This document shows, piece after piece, positions 12,053-22,880 of a stretch of DNA of 64,000 bases; position 1 is the first letter of the stretch; each line of letters starts with the position of its first letter. The stretch comes from Anoplolepis gracilipes (lineage: Eukaryota > Arthropoda > Insecta > Hymenoptera > Formicidae), in assembly GCF_047496725.1 (NCBI RefSeq), contig NC_132982.1, positions 4,433,501 to 4,497,500 of the forward strand, read 5' to 3'. The notes beneath the pieces are model-generated. The model searched no databases, was not told the origin of the DNA, and was given only the letters and a program-made list of their open reading frames with translations. The position numbers and the translations under genes are program-made.

Positions 12053-13852
12053 TCGATCGAACATTATTGTTAACTTTTTTTTGATAAAAAATGCAAAATG
12101 ATTCGAATTTGCATGCCAACGTGTACCTATGCTGATTCACTAATAAAAGTTACGATTATAGTTTTGCTACAATTATATAAAATATATTTAATGCTATTTT
12201 TTAAATTGTATTAAATATATGTAAAATATATATATTTACGTATATTTTATTATCCTAAAAATTAATTACTCTTTATTTTCTAATTCCTGTTAATAAATCA
12301 ATAAACTTTTATCGACATACATTAATCATAGATTTTAACATATATATATTAATACACTTTCTCTGCATGTACATCTAATAAGCACTTCTGTAACGAAAGA
12401 AATATAATTATATAAAAGCACTCGTTAAATAAGCCAGACTGAGCCTTCTTATAATATGAGCCAAGTACATAGGTGCATAATTATCTTATTAGTTTGATTC
12501 AATTATCCTTGGTAATTACTGTAATACGTTTTTAATGAAGATTGGATAATGGTACTGGTTAATGTATTACCTTACCAAGCTAGACAGATTCGGAAAAATG
12601 TAAAAGGAATTATATGCGCTTTATATTTATATCGAATATGATTCCATTACGAAATTGCATTCTAAAAATTTTACATTCAGCAGATTGTATTGAAAGTATA
12701 ATCTCATCAAAATATTATTCTACCGTTATATATTTGTGATATAATACGTAGCAGATTTTCAGAGTAAAGGCAATTTTTTTCAAAAAATTACAATTCAAAA
12801 TTCTAGTCTCAAAAAACGACCTTTATTTAATCTGACCTAATTGACTAAAGTAGCACGGAATTTATAACATGAACGGCATAATTTGAGTAATTACGTTGAC
12901 GTCATTGATAAATTAAGGGAATAGCAAGAGCGTGGGACTCGAATCGTGGAAAAGTTTTCTGGTTATTGCGCAAATTTCTCGCAGTGCGTTTTAACATACA
13001 CGATATTAAGGAGAAAATTTTATCCAACAAATAATTTTTCAGAAATGCTAACATTATTAAAATATTTCTTAAACTTACAAATTCTACTTATACACATTTT
13101 TTTCAGTACTTTATCCCTTAATAACTCCTTGCACAATAGTATCCAAGAGTCAAAAAATGCAGACAAAAAAGTTTGACGTATAACAGCTCGAATAATTTAC
13201 TATGGAGCGAAACACAATGACTCGTAAACATACTGAGCTCGATGGAATACAAACGCACAATAATAATCAAACGCTGATGGCGATATTTACGTATTCTTTG
13301 CGTTACGCGTATGTATACTATATATTATCGCATTTTATCGTTTCAATGTCATACACGACGAGTTAGACGCACAAAGAGAAAGAATTTATTCACATTACAT
13401 GACCTCGGTGCCGTGAACCATTCGCGTTAGGGTAACTCGCGATAAATCGTATCAATTATCATATGCAAATGCAAGACAAAGCACCGTTTAATAAGACTGT
13501 TTCGTGAGTCATGCATATAATGATCGTAGGCGATTGAACGATGTTTCGTCTCGCGTTGGTTCACTGATCCATGTAACTAATTAATTTATTATTATAAATA
13601 AAATTTTTCTAAGAAGAACAACGCTTTCAATAATGATATTATAATCTATACACCTAAAAATATGGAAAAGATAGGTTTTCAAAAATTACATTTTTTTCTC
13701 TTAAAAAAAATGTACAAAAATGAAATATATAAAATGAATAATTGAAATAGAGTAAAAACGAGGAAATGAGTGAAATAGAGTAAAAACAGAAAAGACTCTA
13801 ATGTATTAATAATAATAGAATAGAGCTAATAAGAATCGAGCACAGTAAATAA
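12053..13852. other. gene-free AT-rich stretch
   Basis: No supported gene. There is a TGACGTCA (CRE-type) site near 12,898 in an ATTA-rich context, and an imperfect tandem GAAATAGAGTAAAAAC near 13,745-13,790. Confidence 0.4.
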
Positions 13853-13948
13853 AAAAACTCTCTTTAATAATAATGAACGTTGTTATTTACCTTCATATGC
13901 TGAAGGTCCAAAGCACCGAAACGTTCACTGTTATTAAAGAGAGTTTTT
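13853..13948. repeat. compact hairpin with nested inner stem
   Basis: The outer arms (13853-13881 and 13920-13948) pair almost perfectly; the shared core is AAAAACTCTCTTTAATAA. Inside the loop a second perfect stem, ACCTTCA/TGAAGGT, lies at about 13889-13907. It could be a miniature foldback element or the template of a structured RNA. No known RNA family is recognised. Confidence 0.65.
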
Positions 13949-14740
13949 ACACAAGACAAGTGCATTTAGTTTACAACGCTCGGCTCTTATAGCCCTATTT
14001 CCTCCCAACATTTTAGATTGAAATAGAATTTCTACTTTTGGTACGTTTTAATATTTAATTAATTTAATTAAATTTAATAGACGACAAATTATCGGAAAAA
14101 ATCGATCTCTCTATTATTTTTCTCTTTTTCTGTGTAAATGATGCCTTATATAATTGTCTTCTTTCGAAAATGTAGATATGCGTTATCAATTCATCGCGCA
14201 GATTACAAGAACATTAGATTTGCGTTGCAATTAGCCACGTTTCGTGTGAACAGATGGATATTTGCTTGTTAGTAAACAATCAATCGACATTACAATGCGC
14301 ACTCCGTATATGTTAGCTCACATCCGTACAAGGCAATAAACACAATCTCATTAATGAGTAAGATATACATGCATAGTACTCTTTCTGCTAATTATTGATG
14401 TTGAAACAGGTGGATTCCATCATGTTGACAAAATATTGACAACTGTAGGAACTAATCACGTTACAGCTTATATTAATCGTATACTGTTATAATCCTGAAT
14501 ATTCGAGTATAGTTTTGACTTTCGAACGTGGTTAATAGCAATATCATTTAATGAAAAAAGACAGTTATAGAACAAGAATATGTTTTTCACCGATACAAAA
14601 ATAAGAAGAATATAATTACTGTTTTATAATTACTGATTTGATACTGAACAGAAACTCGATATCACAATTTAATTAATATTCTAAATTCAACGAGCAGCTT
14701 CTTTCGTATTGATTTTTTATATATATATAACTGACTTTCA

Positions 14741-16443
14741 TTTTAACAAAATTATTGACAGATATCTTTAATTTTAGAATTATAATAATAATTATAAATT
14801 GAAACGGAGAGCATTTTGCAAATTAAATTTAGAATAAATAAAGTAAAATAATTTAATTTTTAAAATATACATGTTTAATATTGAATATTAAAAAATTAGA
14901 AAAATTATAAAAAATTATAATTATAAAAAAAATGTTTCATAAAATATTAGAAACAATTGATTAAATACATAATTAAAGACGATACAAAAAATCTATATGC
15001 TCGCTTAAATATTACTTTAAATAGTAAATATTTGAATGGTATAATATACTACAATAGATATTATATACGTAAAATTCTATGTTATCATCGAACAATCTCT
15101 CGTTCTGGGTTATTGACATTTGGATTGTCAGGAAGCTAATCGAAAAGCTCTAAAAGGTTCGATGATATCCGTCAACGAAAGTGACATACTGATTCCTAAA
15201 GCCCATGTGTGTGGGTGATTCTCGTTTAAATATATAGATAGTAGAAAACCATGGCCGTTCTTTCTGTTCTTTGGAAACACATATAACGCAAATAAAGTAG
15301 CCGAAACGTTCGAGAGACATTGACGATCGTTCGACGAACGCGATCTGCTTGCTACGCGAAATAACAACTATGAGAAAGTGAGAAAAATTATACAAACATG
15401 AGTACGGAAATAGATTGCCGTTGAAAATTGCGCCACATTTTAAAATAGTATCAACACTCGTAAAAATAGTAATATAATCTACATTTTTGTTTGCTAGAGC
15501 TTAGAGATTTAGTGAACATAATAATTTATTTCTAAAATTAATTTCGCAAGTTGCTTAGCTCTGTTAGTATTCTATTTTCTTATTTTCCAAGAATTTTGGT
15601 TATGTTTCTTTTAATATCTATTTACTTATTTTTCCGATTAATTTTAGTTATATTTCTTTTAATTTGTCTGATAGACAATCTTAAGAGGTTTTAAAAAAGA
15701 CCGATTAATCGATCGATTGCTTCAATACAATTTATAATCTTGTAATGATGGACAAAGCCAAACCTTTTTCATGTCTATATAGACGGATATGCATATACAA
15801 TGTGTACATATAGGCGTGTAGGACGCGCCTATTTCATATTCGATACGACATTAGAGTACGCAACAATAACGGAACTGCCATCGGACATAATGGAAAAGTT
15901 GCGAAAGCGAAGTTGTGCTGAAATAATTACGCAATATTTATATTTGCAAATAAGATTCAATGTGGGACGTGAATTTGAGAGAGAGAGAAAAAGAGAGAAA
16001 GTATAAGTTTATTTGTAATGAGTTTGTTTCCAATTTTCTCGTTTTAAGATTAGAAATTGCAGGAGATGTCGGAAAAAAGAAGCACATATTTGAGTTTAAA
16101 TCATAATTAACATAAAGTTAATAGAATTATGTGTAATATAGTCATTTGCATCTTTTCTCGCGAAAGACACGAGAAAAAATGTAAAGTAAAATTAAAATAT
16201 TAAATTAATTATAAAATACACGTATGGGTCTTGGATATAAATATATGTGAGAATGTTTTATAATTATAATTTTTTCTAATTTTTCTAATTTTTTAATATT
16301 CAATATTAAACATGTATATTTTAAAAATTAAATTATTTCACTTTATTTATTCTAAATTTAATTTGCAAAATGCTCTCCGTTTCAATTTATAATTATTATT
16401 ATAATTCTAAAATTAAAGATATCTGTCAACAATTTCGTTAAAA
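14741..16443. repeat. long inverted duplication, ~188-bp arms around a 1.3-kb spacer
   Basis: The left arm 14741-14928 and right arm 16257-16443 are near-identical reverse complements. They share TTGACAGATATC at the outer edge, GAGCATTTTGCAAATTAAAT in the middle and TTAATATTGAATATTAAA further in. The 1.33-kb spacer holds only short open frames, plus a diverged two-unit direct repeat near 15,563-15,665. This could be a non-autonomous DNA transposon with long terminal inverted repeats, or an inverted segmental duplication. No clear target duplication was seen. Confidence 0.7.
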
Positions 16444-16720
16444 TATTATATGCAGAGATTTACATCTCAAAATATCGATAAATTTAAACGTCTGGAGATA
16501 AAATCATTCGCATAGTATGCTATGTGATTCACGCAAATAGAAGTATATGTATTAGTAAATGTGATTATTGTTAGTATAGAAATAGAAAGTCTTTTAAATG
16601 TAGCCGATACATCGATCAACTAGATTATCTTTGACGATTATCTGATGCCTTTGCGTGCATTCGTACACGAGTGCGCTGATTGACAGATAGCGAACCTTTC
16701 GCGAGAAAAATCGCTCGTGA

Positions 16721-17044
16721 ATGGTTAAAACGATTAAATTTATGACCACAAGAATACGATCGTTTCTACGAATCAAACGGTTATCGCTCTTTGTCTTTCT
16801 CCTTCGCTTGCTTTTTGCCAGCTCGGCAATGCATCTTACGGAAACATATCAAATTGATATGGCGAGAATACTAATGAGTACTAAAAAATGTAAATTAGTG
16901 ATTATATGTAATAAATTTCATGGAAAAGAGAAAGAGAGAGAGAAACATATAGTTTCCGAAAAAGAAAAATTACAAAATCGTATCAATATCGGTGAAGAAT
17001 TCCAAACGAATAATTTAGAAGAAACGCATATCTCGAAGATATAG
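16721..17044 (+). CDS. candidate small secreted or membrane-anchored protein, unknown
   Basis: An ATG-initiated 107-residue frame ends in TAG, with an AATAAA poly(A)-type signal at 17152-17157, about 110 bp past the stop. The N-terminus is basic (MVKTIKFMTTRIRSFLRIKR), followed by a hydrophobic core (LSLFVFLLRLLFASSA) resembling a signal peptide or signal anchor. The rest is lysine- and glutamate-rich with two cysteines (KKCKLVIICNKF). There are no dibasic-amide repeats or recognised domain. It lies about 280 bp beyond the right arm of the long inverted duplication. It may be an orphan secreted-protein gene or a chance frame; without homology I favour caution. Confidence 0.3.
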   Translation: MVKTIKFMTTRIRSFLRIKRLSLFVFLLRLLFASSAMHLTETYQIDMARILMSTKKCKLVIICNKFHGKEKEREKHIVSEKEKLQNRINIGEEFQTNNLEETHISKI

Positions 17045-18820
17045 AATCGACAATGCCGTTTCCTCGCGAACGTTCACATGTGCATCCATATGATTTATTG
17101 AATATCATTTTATTCATATTTTATGGATCGGTTTTCATAGAACGGCCATATAATAAAACTCCTACACTCGAGGAATCATCTCGCGCAATAATTCACGACC
17201 AATTGCCATAACGATTGAGATACTTCTCTTTATGGAAGTAATAATTCTACGGATTCGGCGTCGTCGCACCGAAAAATCGAAGCTGCGTAAATAAGCTCGG
17301 CAAATTTATTTCATGACTGGCGTAACATTATTATACTCATTCTATTCTTGTTTATCACGTTGCAAATTTTATAAATCGAAATTGAAGTAGCAATGTTTGC
17401 AATACAGGAGATATGAAACAAAACAAATTTTTTCTTATTATGTTTGTTCAAGGAAATGAATTGACACAGACCCCCGCGTTCTTCGAGAAAACATTGAGCG
17501 AAAAATATTTGTGGGAACAAGACAACCAGGAGATAACGACATGATAAAGATTAGATATTTTCTCCCTATCACAAACTGTGTAAAAACATATATATTTACA
17601 TATACCCGTTAGATTTGATTGTGTGTGTGTGTGTGTGTGTGTGTGTTGTTTATATATATATATATATATTGTGTATGACATCAATATAAGAATATCTCTA
17701 ATAAAATCCTGATATTTATGTAGTCACATTGGAGGATATAGTAGTACGGAAAACTAATATCGCGATACTGGAAAAATAATGTATCTCTACAGAATGAGAT
17801 ACGAGTGTACTATTCAAGTATCTATACACAAGCGCGTGTTTAATTACCACATTAATCTAGGGAAAAATACAATTCGATCCAGCAATCTGCAAGGTGCACG
17901 ATTCTATTCTCGAATCTACCGATATCAAGCTATAATTCGACGAGCGAAAGGAAGAAAATCAATTAAGTCGTAGTAACTGTATATGAGAGATACATATTTG
18001 AAGTTTCGTAGACTTTCTCTCAAGCGTAAATTCTTCCAAGATAGAGAAAGATACTTGGAGATAATTTTCTTTTAATTTTTTCGAATTATCAAAATACATA
18101 ATTTTATTTAGACATTTCGTTAGGTTTTTTAAAAATTAACTTGTTGAAATATTCGTGGAGAAAAATTCGACGCGAATCGCGACGAAACTCGAGCTATCGC
18201 GTTCTGAAAAGAAGCATCATATCGACAGTATAATTTCAACTGACACATTCGCCGGTACAAAGTGGCTTTAGCAAGGCTTCCATCTGGTGTATATGTATAG
18301 TCCATACGTTATATCAGCGCGTGCCAATATTAAATTCGCGCACATTCCAGGGCGCGGTCCAACCACGAACCGATACCGCGCACGTTTGCTCGTTCGCGTA
18401 CTAAAGCATTATATTATTCTCTCTATCGAATAGAACAAACCGCCATACTGTACCCTATACCCTCGCGATCGTTAAACATGGCTAAAGACGTCTATTAAGC
18501 TAAAACTATTTTTTTTTAGCGCAATCAATGAAATAGAAAATGTGTATTATTTCGTTACTAAGGTGTTGCGTTTCGTTAAAAATTATTTCGGTCAGTTTAA
18601 GTTTAATTTAATGTAGCCATAAAAAAAACAAAACGATAAATAAAACGCAAAGATATATTTATCTAGTATTATTCGATAGTTAATTTTTCGTTATCGAGGG
18701 AGAAGCAAGATGGCTTTCTAATAATGTAAAACGCATATTATAATCGGCGAATTAAAGGTAAATTATCTGCACAAAACGTATATCGAGTAAATTTCTGCTG
18801 GTCGAGCAAGTTAAGATAAA
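17045..18820. other. gene-free stretch
   Basis: No supported gene. Sequence is AT-rich with (GT)n/(TA)n at 17,620-17,668 and a CpG-richer patch around 18,150-18,480. Confidence 0.4.
17620..17668. repeat. compound (GT)n-(TA)n microsatellite
   Basis: (GT)13 followed after TGTT by (TA)9-10. Apparent threonine-histidine and isoleucine-tyrosine peptides across it are repeat artefacts. Confidence 0.9.
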
Positions 18821-18830
18821 TATTGCGATA

Positions 18831-19249
18831 GCTCTCTTAAGCTGGCAGGACCAAATCAAATGGGACCTAATGGATTATTTAGTACTTATTTTGTACTATT
18901 TTGTACCACCGAAAATAATTTTGTACCCCATGCCAATTCAGAAAAAATCGTGGCGCTGCTAACTTAATATTAAGCTAGCAGGACCACAATTTTTTTTAAT
19001 TGGCACAGAGTACAAATTTATTTTCGGTGGTACAAATTTGTACAAATTCAATACTAATTGTATCTGTTTTGTTTTATTAATTTTTTTCTTTTGGTCCTGC
19101 TAGCTTAATATTAAATTAGCAGCGCCACGATTTTTTCTGAATTGACATGGGGTACAAAATTATTTTTGGTGGTACAAAATAGTACAAAATAAGTACACTA
19201 AATAATCCATTAGGTCCCATTTGATTTTGTCCTGCCAGCTTAAGAGAGC
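18831..19249. repeat. left palindromic module of the composite element
   Basis: The arms at 18831-18985 and about 19095-19249 are reverse complements (TGGGACCTAATGGATT pairs with AATCCATTAGGTCCCA; GTACCCCATGCCAATTCAG with its partner). Inside each arm is a smaller 26-bp near-palindrome centred on TTAATATTAA. The short central loop contains TCGGTGGTACAAATTTGTAC. Confidence 0.8.
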
Positions 19250-19862
19250 TGATATTCTTACGTATAGTTTATCATAAGAGTTAATCAATTATGTTAACAA
19301 TTGCTAATTATAAAGATTATAATTAGCTAATCGTATTTTAAAGAATAATACGGTATACGAAGTACGCATACCTTTCCTTCGAATGTCGCCGTACATATGA
19401 CAAGAGCAACAGCGCGCTACGTCTGTAAAGGTCGAGCGCCGAACACTGTGTGACGATGTAAAATAACAAATTCCTCATGCCTATAAAATAATATACGTAG
19501 GTATGCCGAATATCCTTTGTAAAAAATAGTGACGCGTCCTTGTTTGTATCCTTGGTATGCGTGACGTAAGAAGACACGGCATAGGACATAGTGGGGGAAG
19601 GCAAGTGGGGAACGTATATTATTTTATAGGCATAAGGAATTTGTTATCTTACATCGTCACACAGTGTTCGGCGCTCGACCTTTACAGACGTAGCGCGCTG
19701 TTGCTCTTGTCATATGTACGGCGACATTCGAAGAAATATGTATGCGTACTTCGTATATACCGTATTATTCTTTAAAATACAATTAGCTAATTATAATCTT
19801 TATAATTAGCAATTGTTAACATAATTGATTAACTCTTATGATAAACTACACGTAAGAATATC
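19250..19862. repeat. palindromic core of the composite element
   Basis: The left arm, about 19250-19497, begins TGATATTCTTACG. The right arm, about 19605-19862, ends CGTAAGAATATCA and repeats the left arm inverted, including GACCTTTACAGACGTAGCGC. A loop of about 105 bp separates them. Two almost identical hydrophobic peptides readable on opposite strands (88 and 72 residues) are simply the two arms read outward and are not genes. Confidence 0.8.
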
Positions 19863-20500
19863 AGCTCTCTTAAGCTGGCAGACCAAATCAGCAAAATCAA
19901 ATGGGACCTAATGGATTTACTTAATAAATAAGTACTTATTTTGTACTATTTTGTACCACCAAAAATAATTTTGTACCACCAAAAATAATTTTGTACCCCA
20001 TGCCAATTCAGAAAAAATCGTGGCGCTGCTAACTTAATATTAAGCTAGCAGGACCAAAAGAAAAAATTTAAAAAATAAATAAAACAAAACAGATACAATT
20101 ATTATTCGGTGGTACAAATTAGTACAAATGCTGTATTAATCAGATCAATTTTTATTTTTCATTTTTTAATGATTTTTATTACGATAGTTGAATATTAAGT
20201 TAGCAGGACCACAATTTTTTTTTTAATTTGCACGGAGTACAAATTTATTTTCGGTGGTGCAAATTAGTACAAATTCAGTACTAATTGTATCTATTTTGTT
20301 TTATTTATTTTTTTAATTTTTTCTTTTGGTCCTGCTAGCTTAATATTAAGTTAGCAGCGCCACGATTTTTTCTGAATTGGCATGGGATATAAAATTATTT
20401 TTGATGGTACAAAATAATACAAAATAAGTACTTATTTATTAAGTAAATCCATTAGGTCCCATTTGATTTTGCTGATTTGATCCTGCCAGCTTAAGAAAGT
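19863..20500. repeat. right palindromic module of the composite element
   Basis: Related to the left module but longer. It carries an extra internal copy of the 16-bp motif (20195-20210) and a locally duplicated AAAAATAATTTTGTACC stretch near 19,960-19,995. It ends at the right-hand TATTGCGATA. Confidence 0.75.
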
Positions 20501-21098
20501 TATTGCGATAATTGTTCAATGCTTTACTCTATAAAACAGATCTGATATCACGTTGACGTTTTATCTACGCGCCACGTAACTTTTAGTATTGACAGGTTCC
20601 AAACCAACAGTTATTTTTCACGCCGATCTCTGACACACGATAAGATCGTAAACATTTTATCGCGAACCATCCGTAATCATTATATCGTAAACGGTCTCTG
20701 CGCCTCGATAAATCGATACGAGTAATTTTCCTGCAAGCTTAATGTGTTGACTGCAAATTGCGCGTTTATGCAGTTACGCGTCTTGCTTGGAAATCCCAGG
20801 GAGTCACGAAAAAAGGTGGCAGAGACGCGAGATAATTTTGAAATTTATGAGAAAAAATAAAAAAAAAAAAAAAAAATAAAAAATGCTAAGCCAAAAAAAG
20901 CAAATGCATTACAGATTTGCTATGAAATATCGCATCTACCCTTCGCTATATGTATAGCACGTGGGGTATAAAGCGTGACAATCTCGGTGCACGGGTAATA
21001 ACTTCATACGTACGCGCAATTTGCATATCGTGCCTTACGTGTCGGTACGCGCGGCACACGCGATATCTCTTGCAGAAAGACGTGCATAAGGGACGAGT

Positions 21099-21117
21099 AG
21101 CTGGGTCAATGACGTCA
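21099..21117 (+). promoter_or_regulatory. CRE-containing 19-bp motif, copy 1
   Basis: AGCTGGGTCAATGACGTCA, followed about 10 bp later by a TATA-like CTTATATAC. The same 19-mer with one change recurs at 22733-22751. TGACGTCA is the canonical CREB/ATF site. Confidence 0.4.
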
Positions 21118-21144
21118 AGAGAGCTACCTTATATACGTCCCTGC

Positions 21145-21244
21145 GCAGCAGCACCACCAGCAGCACCAGCAGCAGCAGCAGCAGCAGCTGCCTGCCTGCC
21201 TGCCTGCCTGCCTACCTACCTACCTACCTACCTACCTACCTACC
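21145..21244. repeat. three-part compound microsatellite (CAG)n-(CTGC)n-(CTAC)n
   Basis: Interrupted CAG/CAC triplets pass directly into about six CTGC units and then about eight CTAC units. The Ala-rich and Leu/Pro/Thr/Tyr peptide over it is a repeat artefact. Confidence 0.9.
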
Positions 21245-22732
21245 GCCGGAAGGGAATTTGCTAGGAAGCTATGCCAAGACTGCGACAACTATCTTCATAC
21301 TTATACCTGTACAACGTGCAATGACGAATATACAGAATGCAACGACCGCGAGTGCACTGCTGAGATAAGGGCGAGCGAGGCCGCATTAATAATCGTATCG
21401 CGCGATACGAGTATCTCTCTGTATAGGAACACAGTTCGGCATATTTCACTCTTGCGTGTTTAAGATTGTCGATTATAAAGCCGATGTCAAATAATAATGT
21501 AAATTAACATTATAAGTGCTCGATAAATCTCTTTTTTAATTTTCTATTGTCTATACATCGTCGAAAGATGATGCTAATAAAGATACCGCTTCTCTAATTT
21601 GCAACAAATCTTTCTTTTTGATTACTTCTACAAATCTACGTGCACGGCCATTAAAAGTAATTCTCTTTTTTTTCGAGTTTTAATTTAATTCTCTGGAGAA
21701 CTTTGGTAACCTCAATGTACATGTCATAAATCTACAAGACCGATGTCGTAAATTTTCGAGACAGAGAGTATTTCAGAGCCTCAAAATGTTTGCAAATCAC
21801 GAAGTTTCGGTGATGTTTAAACTTCAGAGACGGCGATCTAATTTATGTATACTTCCTTGCTAATAGTTATACCAAAGTTACGTACCACTCGCCACAAATA
21901 GGTGGTTGCATGGTGAATTTCGCTCACGACCATCCCATATTCCTTGTTGCATAAACGTATTTTCACGCGTACAAGACTTGTTTAGTATAAAATCTAGTTT
22001 CGGAAACTGGTTTGTACAGATGGGGCACCGATGGCTCACGTTTTGCAAAGGATCAAAATAAATTTAGAAAAAATATATATTTTAGTTTGAATGATCATAC
22101 ACACAAAATGAGTTAATATAAAAAAAACTCCCACTAAAAATATTTTTTACATATGTTATAATTTTTGCAATTAAATGTTTGATTAAAATATACTAGAGAC
22201 AGGGTTTCAATTTTTACTTTTGCAAAAAGGCATATAAGAAAAGATTAATATCTATAAACATAAATATAAAAGTTCTCAAGTTTTTATAATATATATTTAT
22301 TATATTTAGCATTAAGTATATTTGTGTCTAAAATTCTTTGTTTCTTTCTTTTGATAAAGTGTTTCGATGATTTTGTCTAACAATAAATAGTTTTAATGTA
22401 GTAGTATGTATACATTAGTACTCATCTATATTTAATATATATTAGTAAAAAAATAAAATGTGACAAGAGAGAATTCTAAATATAGTACATAATATATAAA
22501 AGAGTCACACATTTTTCATTATTTTTACTATGTCTTTTCAATATTCTATATAAACTAAAAATTCAACGATAAAAAAAAAAAAAAGATTCTCCGTTTCTCT
22601 TTTCCTTGAAATAATATTTGGTTAATATGTACACTTTCGCGTATTACGTTTAACGAACTTCAAGCTATTACACTCGCTGCAGACGCGGCGAACGTCTTGG
22701 AGAGAGGAAAGACGAGCACAAAAGAGAGAAGC

Positions 22733-22880
22733 AGCTGGGTCGATGACGTCACTACCTGTCTTGCAACTCTAGTGGTAGCACCCTAGGGTATGGGTCAGCA
22801 CCGCGGAATACACGAGGAGCTACATCCTCCGACTATTATGAATTGAGAAACACTATCCGCGCGCGGGCGCTATAAAGGGC
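22733..22880 (+). promoter_or_regulatory. promoter-like patch: CRE motif copy 2 and a TATA box
   Basis: AGCTGGGTCGATGACGTCA lies at 22733-22751. A good TATA-type element, GCTATAAAGGGC, lies near 22,869-22,880 in a CpG-rich patch. Just downstream is a small hairpin CTCGGG/CCCGAG. The ATG there opens only nine codons, so if transcribed the product is a 5' UTR exon or non-coding. Confidence 0.35.

Larger units (their letters stand above)
18821..20510. mobile_element. 1.67-kb composite foldback element with 10-bp target-site duplications
   Basis: A perfect direct repeat TATTGCGATA lies at 18821-18830 and 20501-20510. Between them is one large palindrome whose ends match in inverted orientation (GCTCTCTTAAGCTGGCAGG left; ACTTTCTTAAGCTGGCAGG read inward from the right). 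It has three parts: a 419-bp palindrome, a 613-bp palindromic core, and a 638-bp palindrome related to the first. A 16-bp motif TTAAGCTRGCAGGACC, with small variations, recurs nine times (five plus, four minus). There is no transposase frame. Target duplications of 9-10 bp with long, internally repeated inverted arms recall Drosophila Foldback and Mutator-like (MULE) elements. That family assignment is inference. Confidence 0.8.

Noticed and set aside
19338..19775. Two near-identical hydrophobic peptides on opposite strands.
   Set aside because: They are the two arms of the palindromic core read outward. The similarity is due to the inverted repeat, not to a gene pair.
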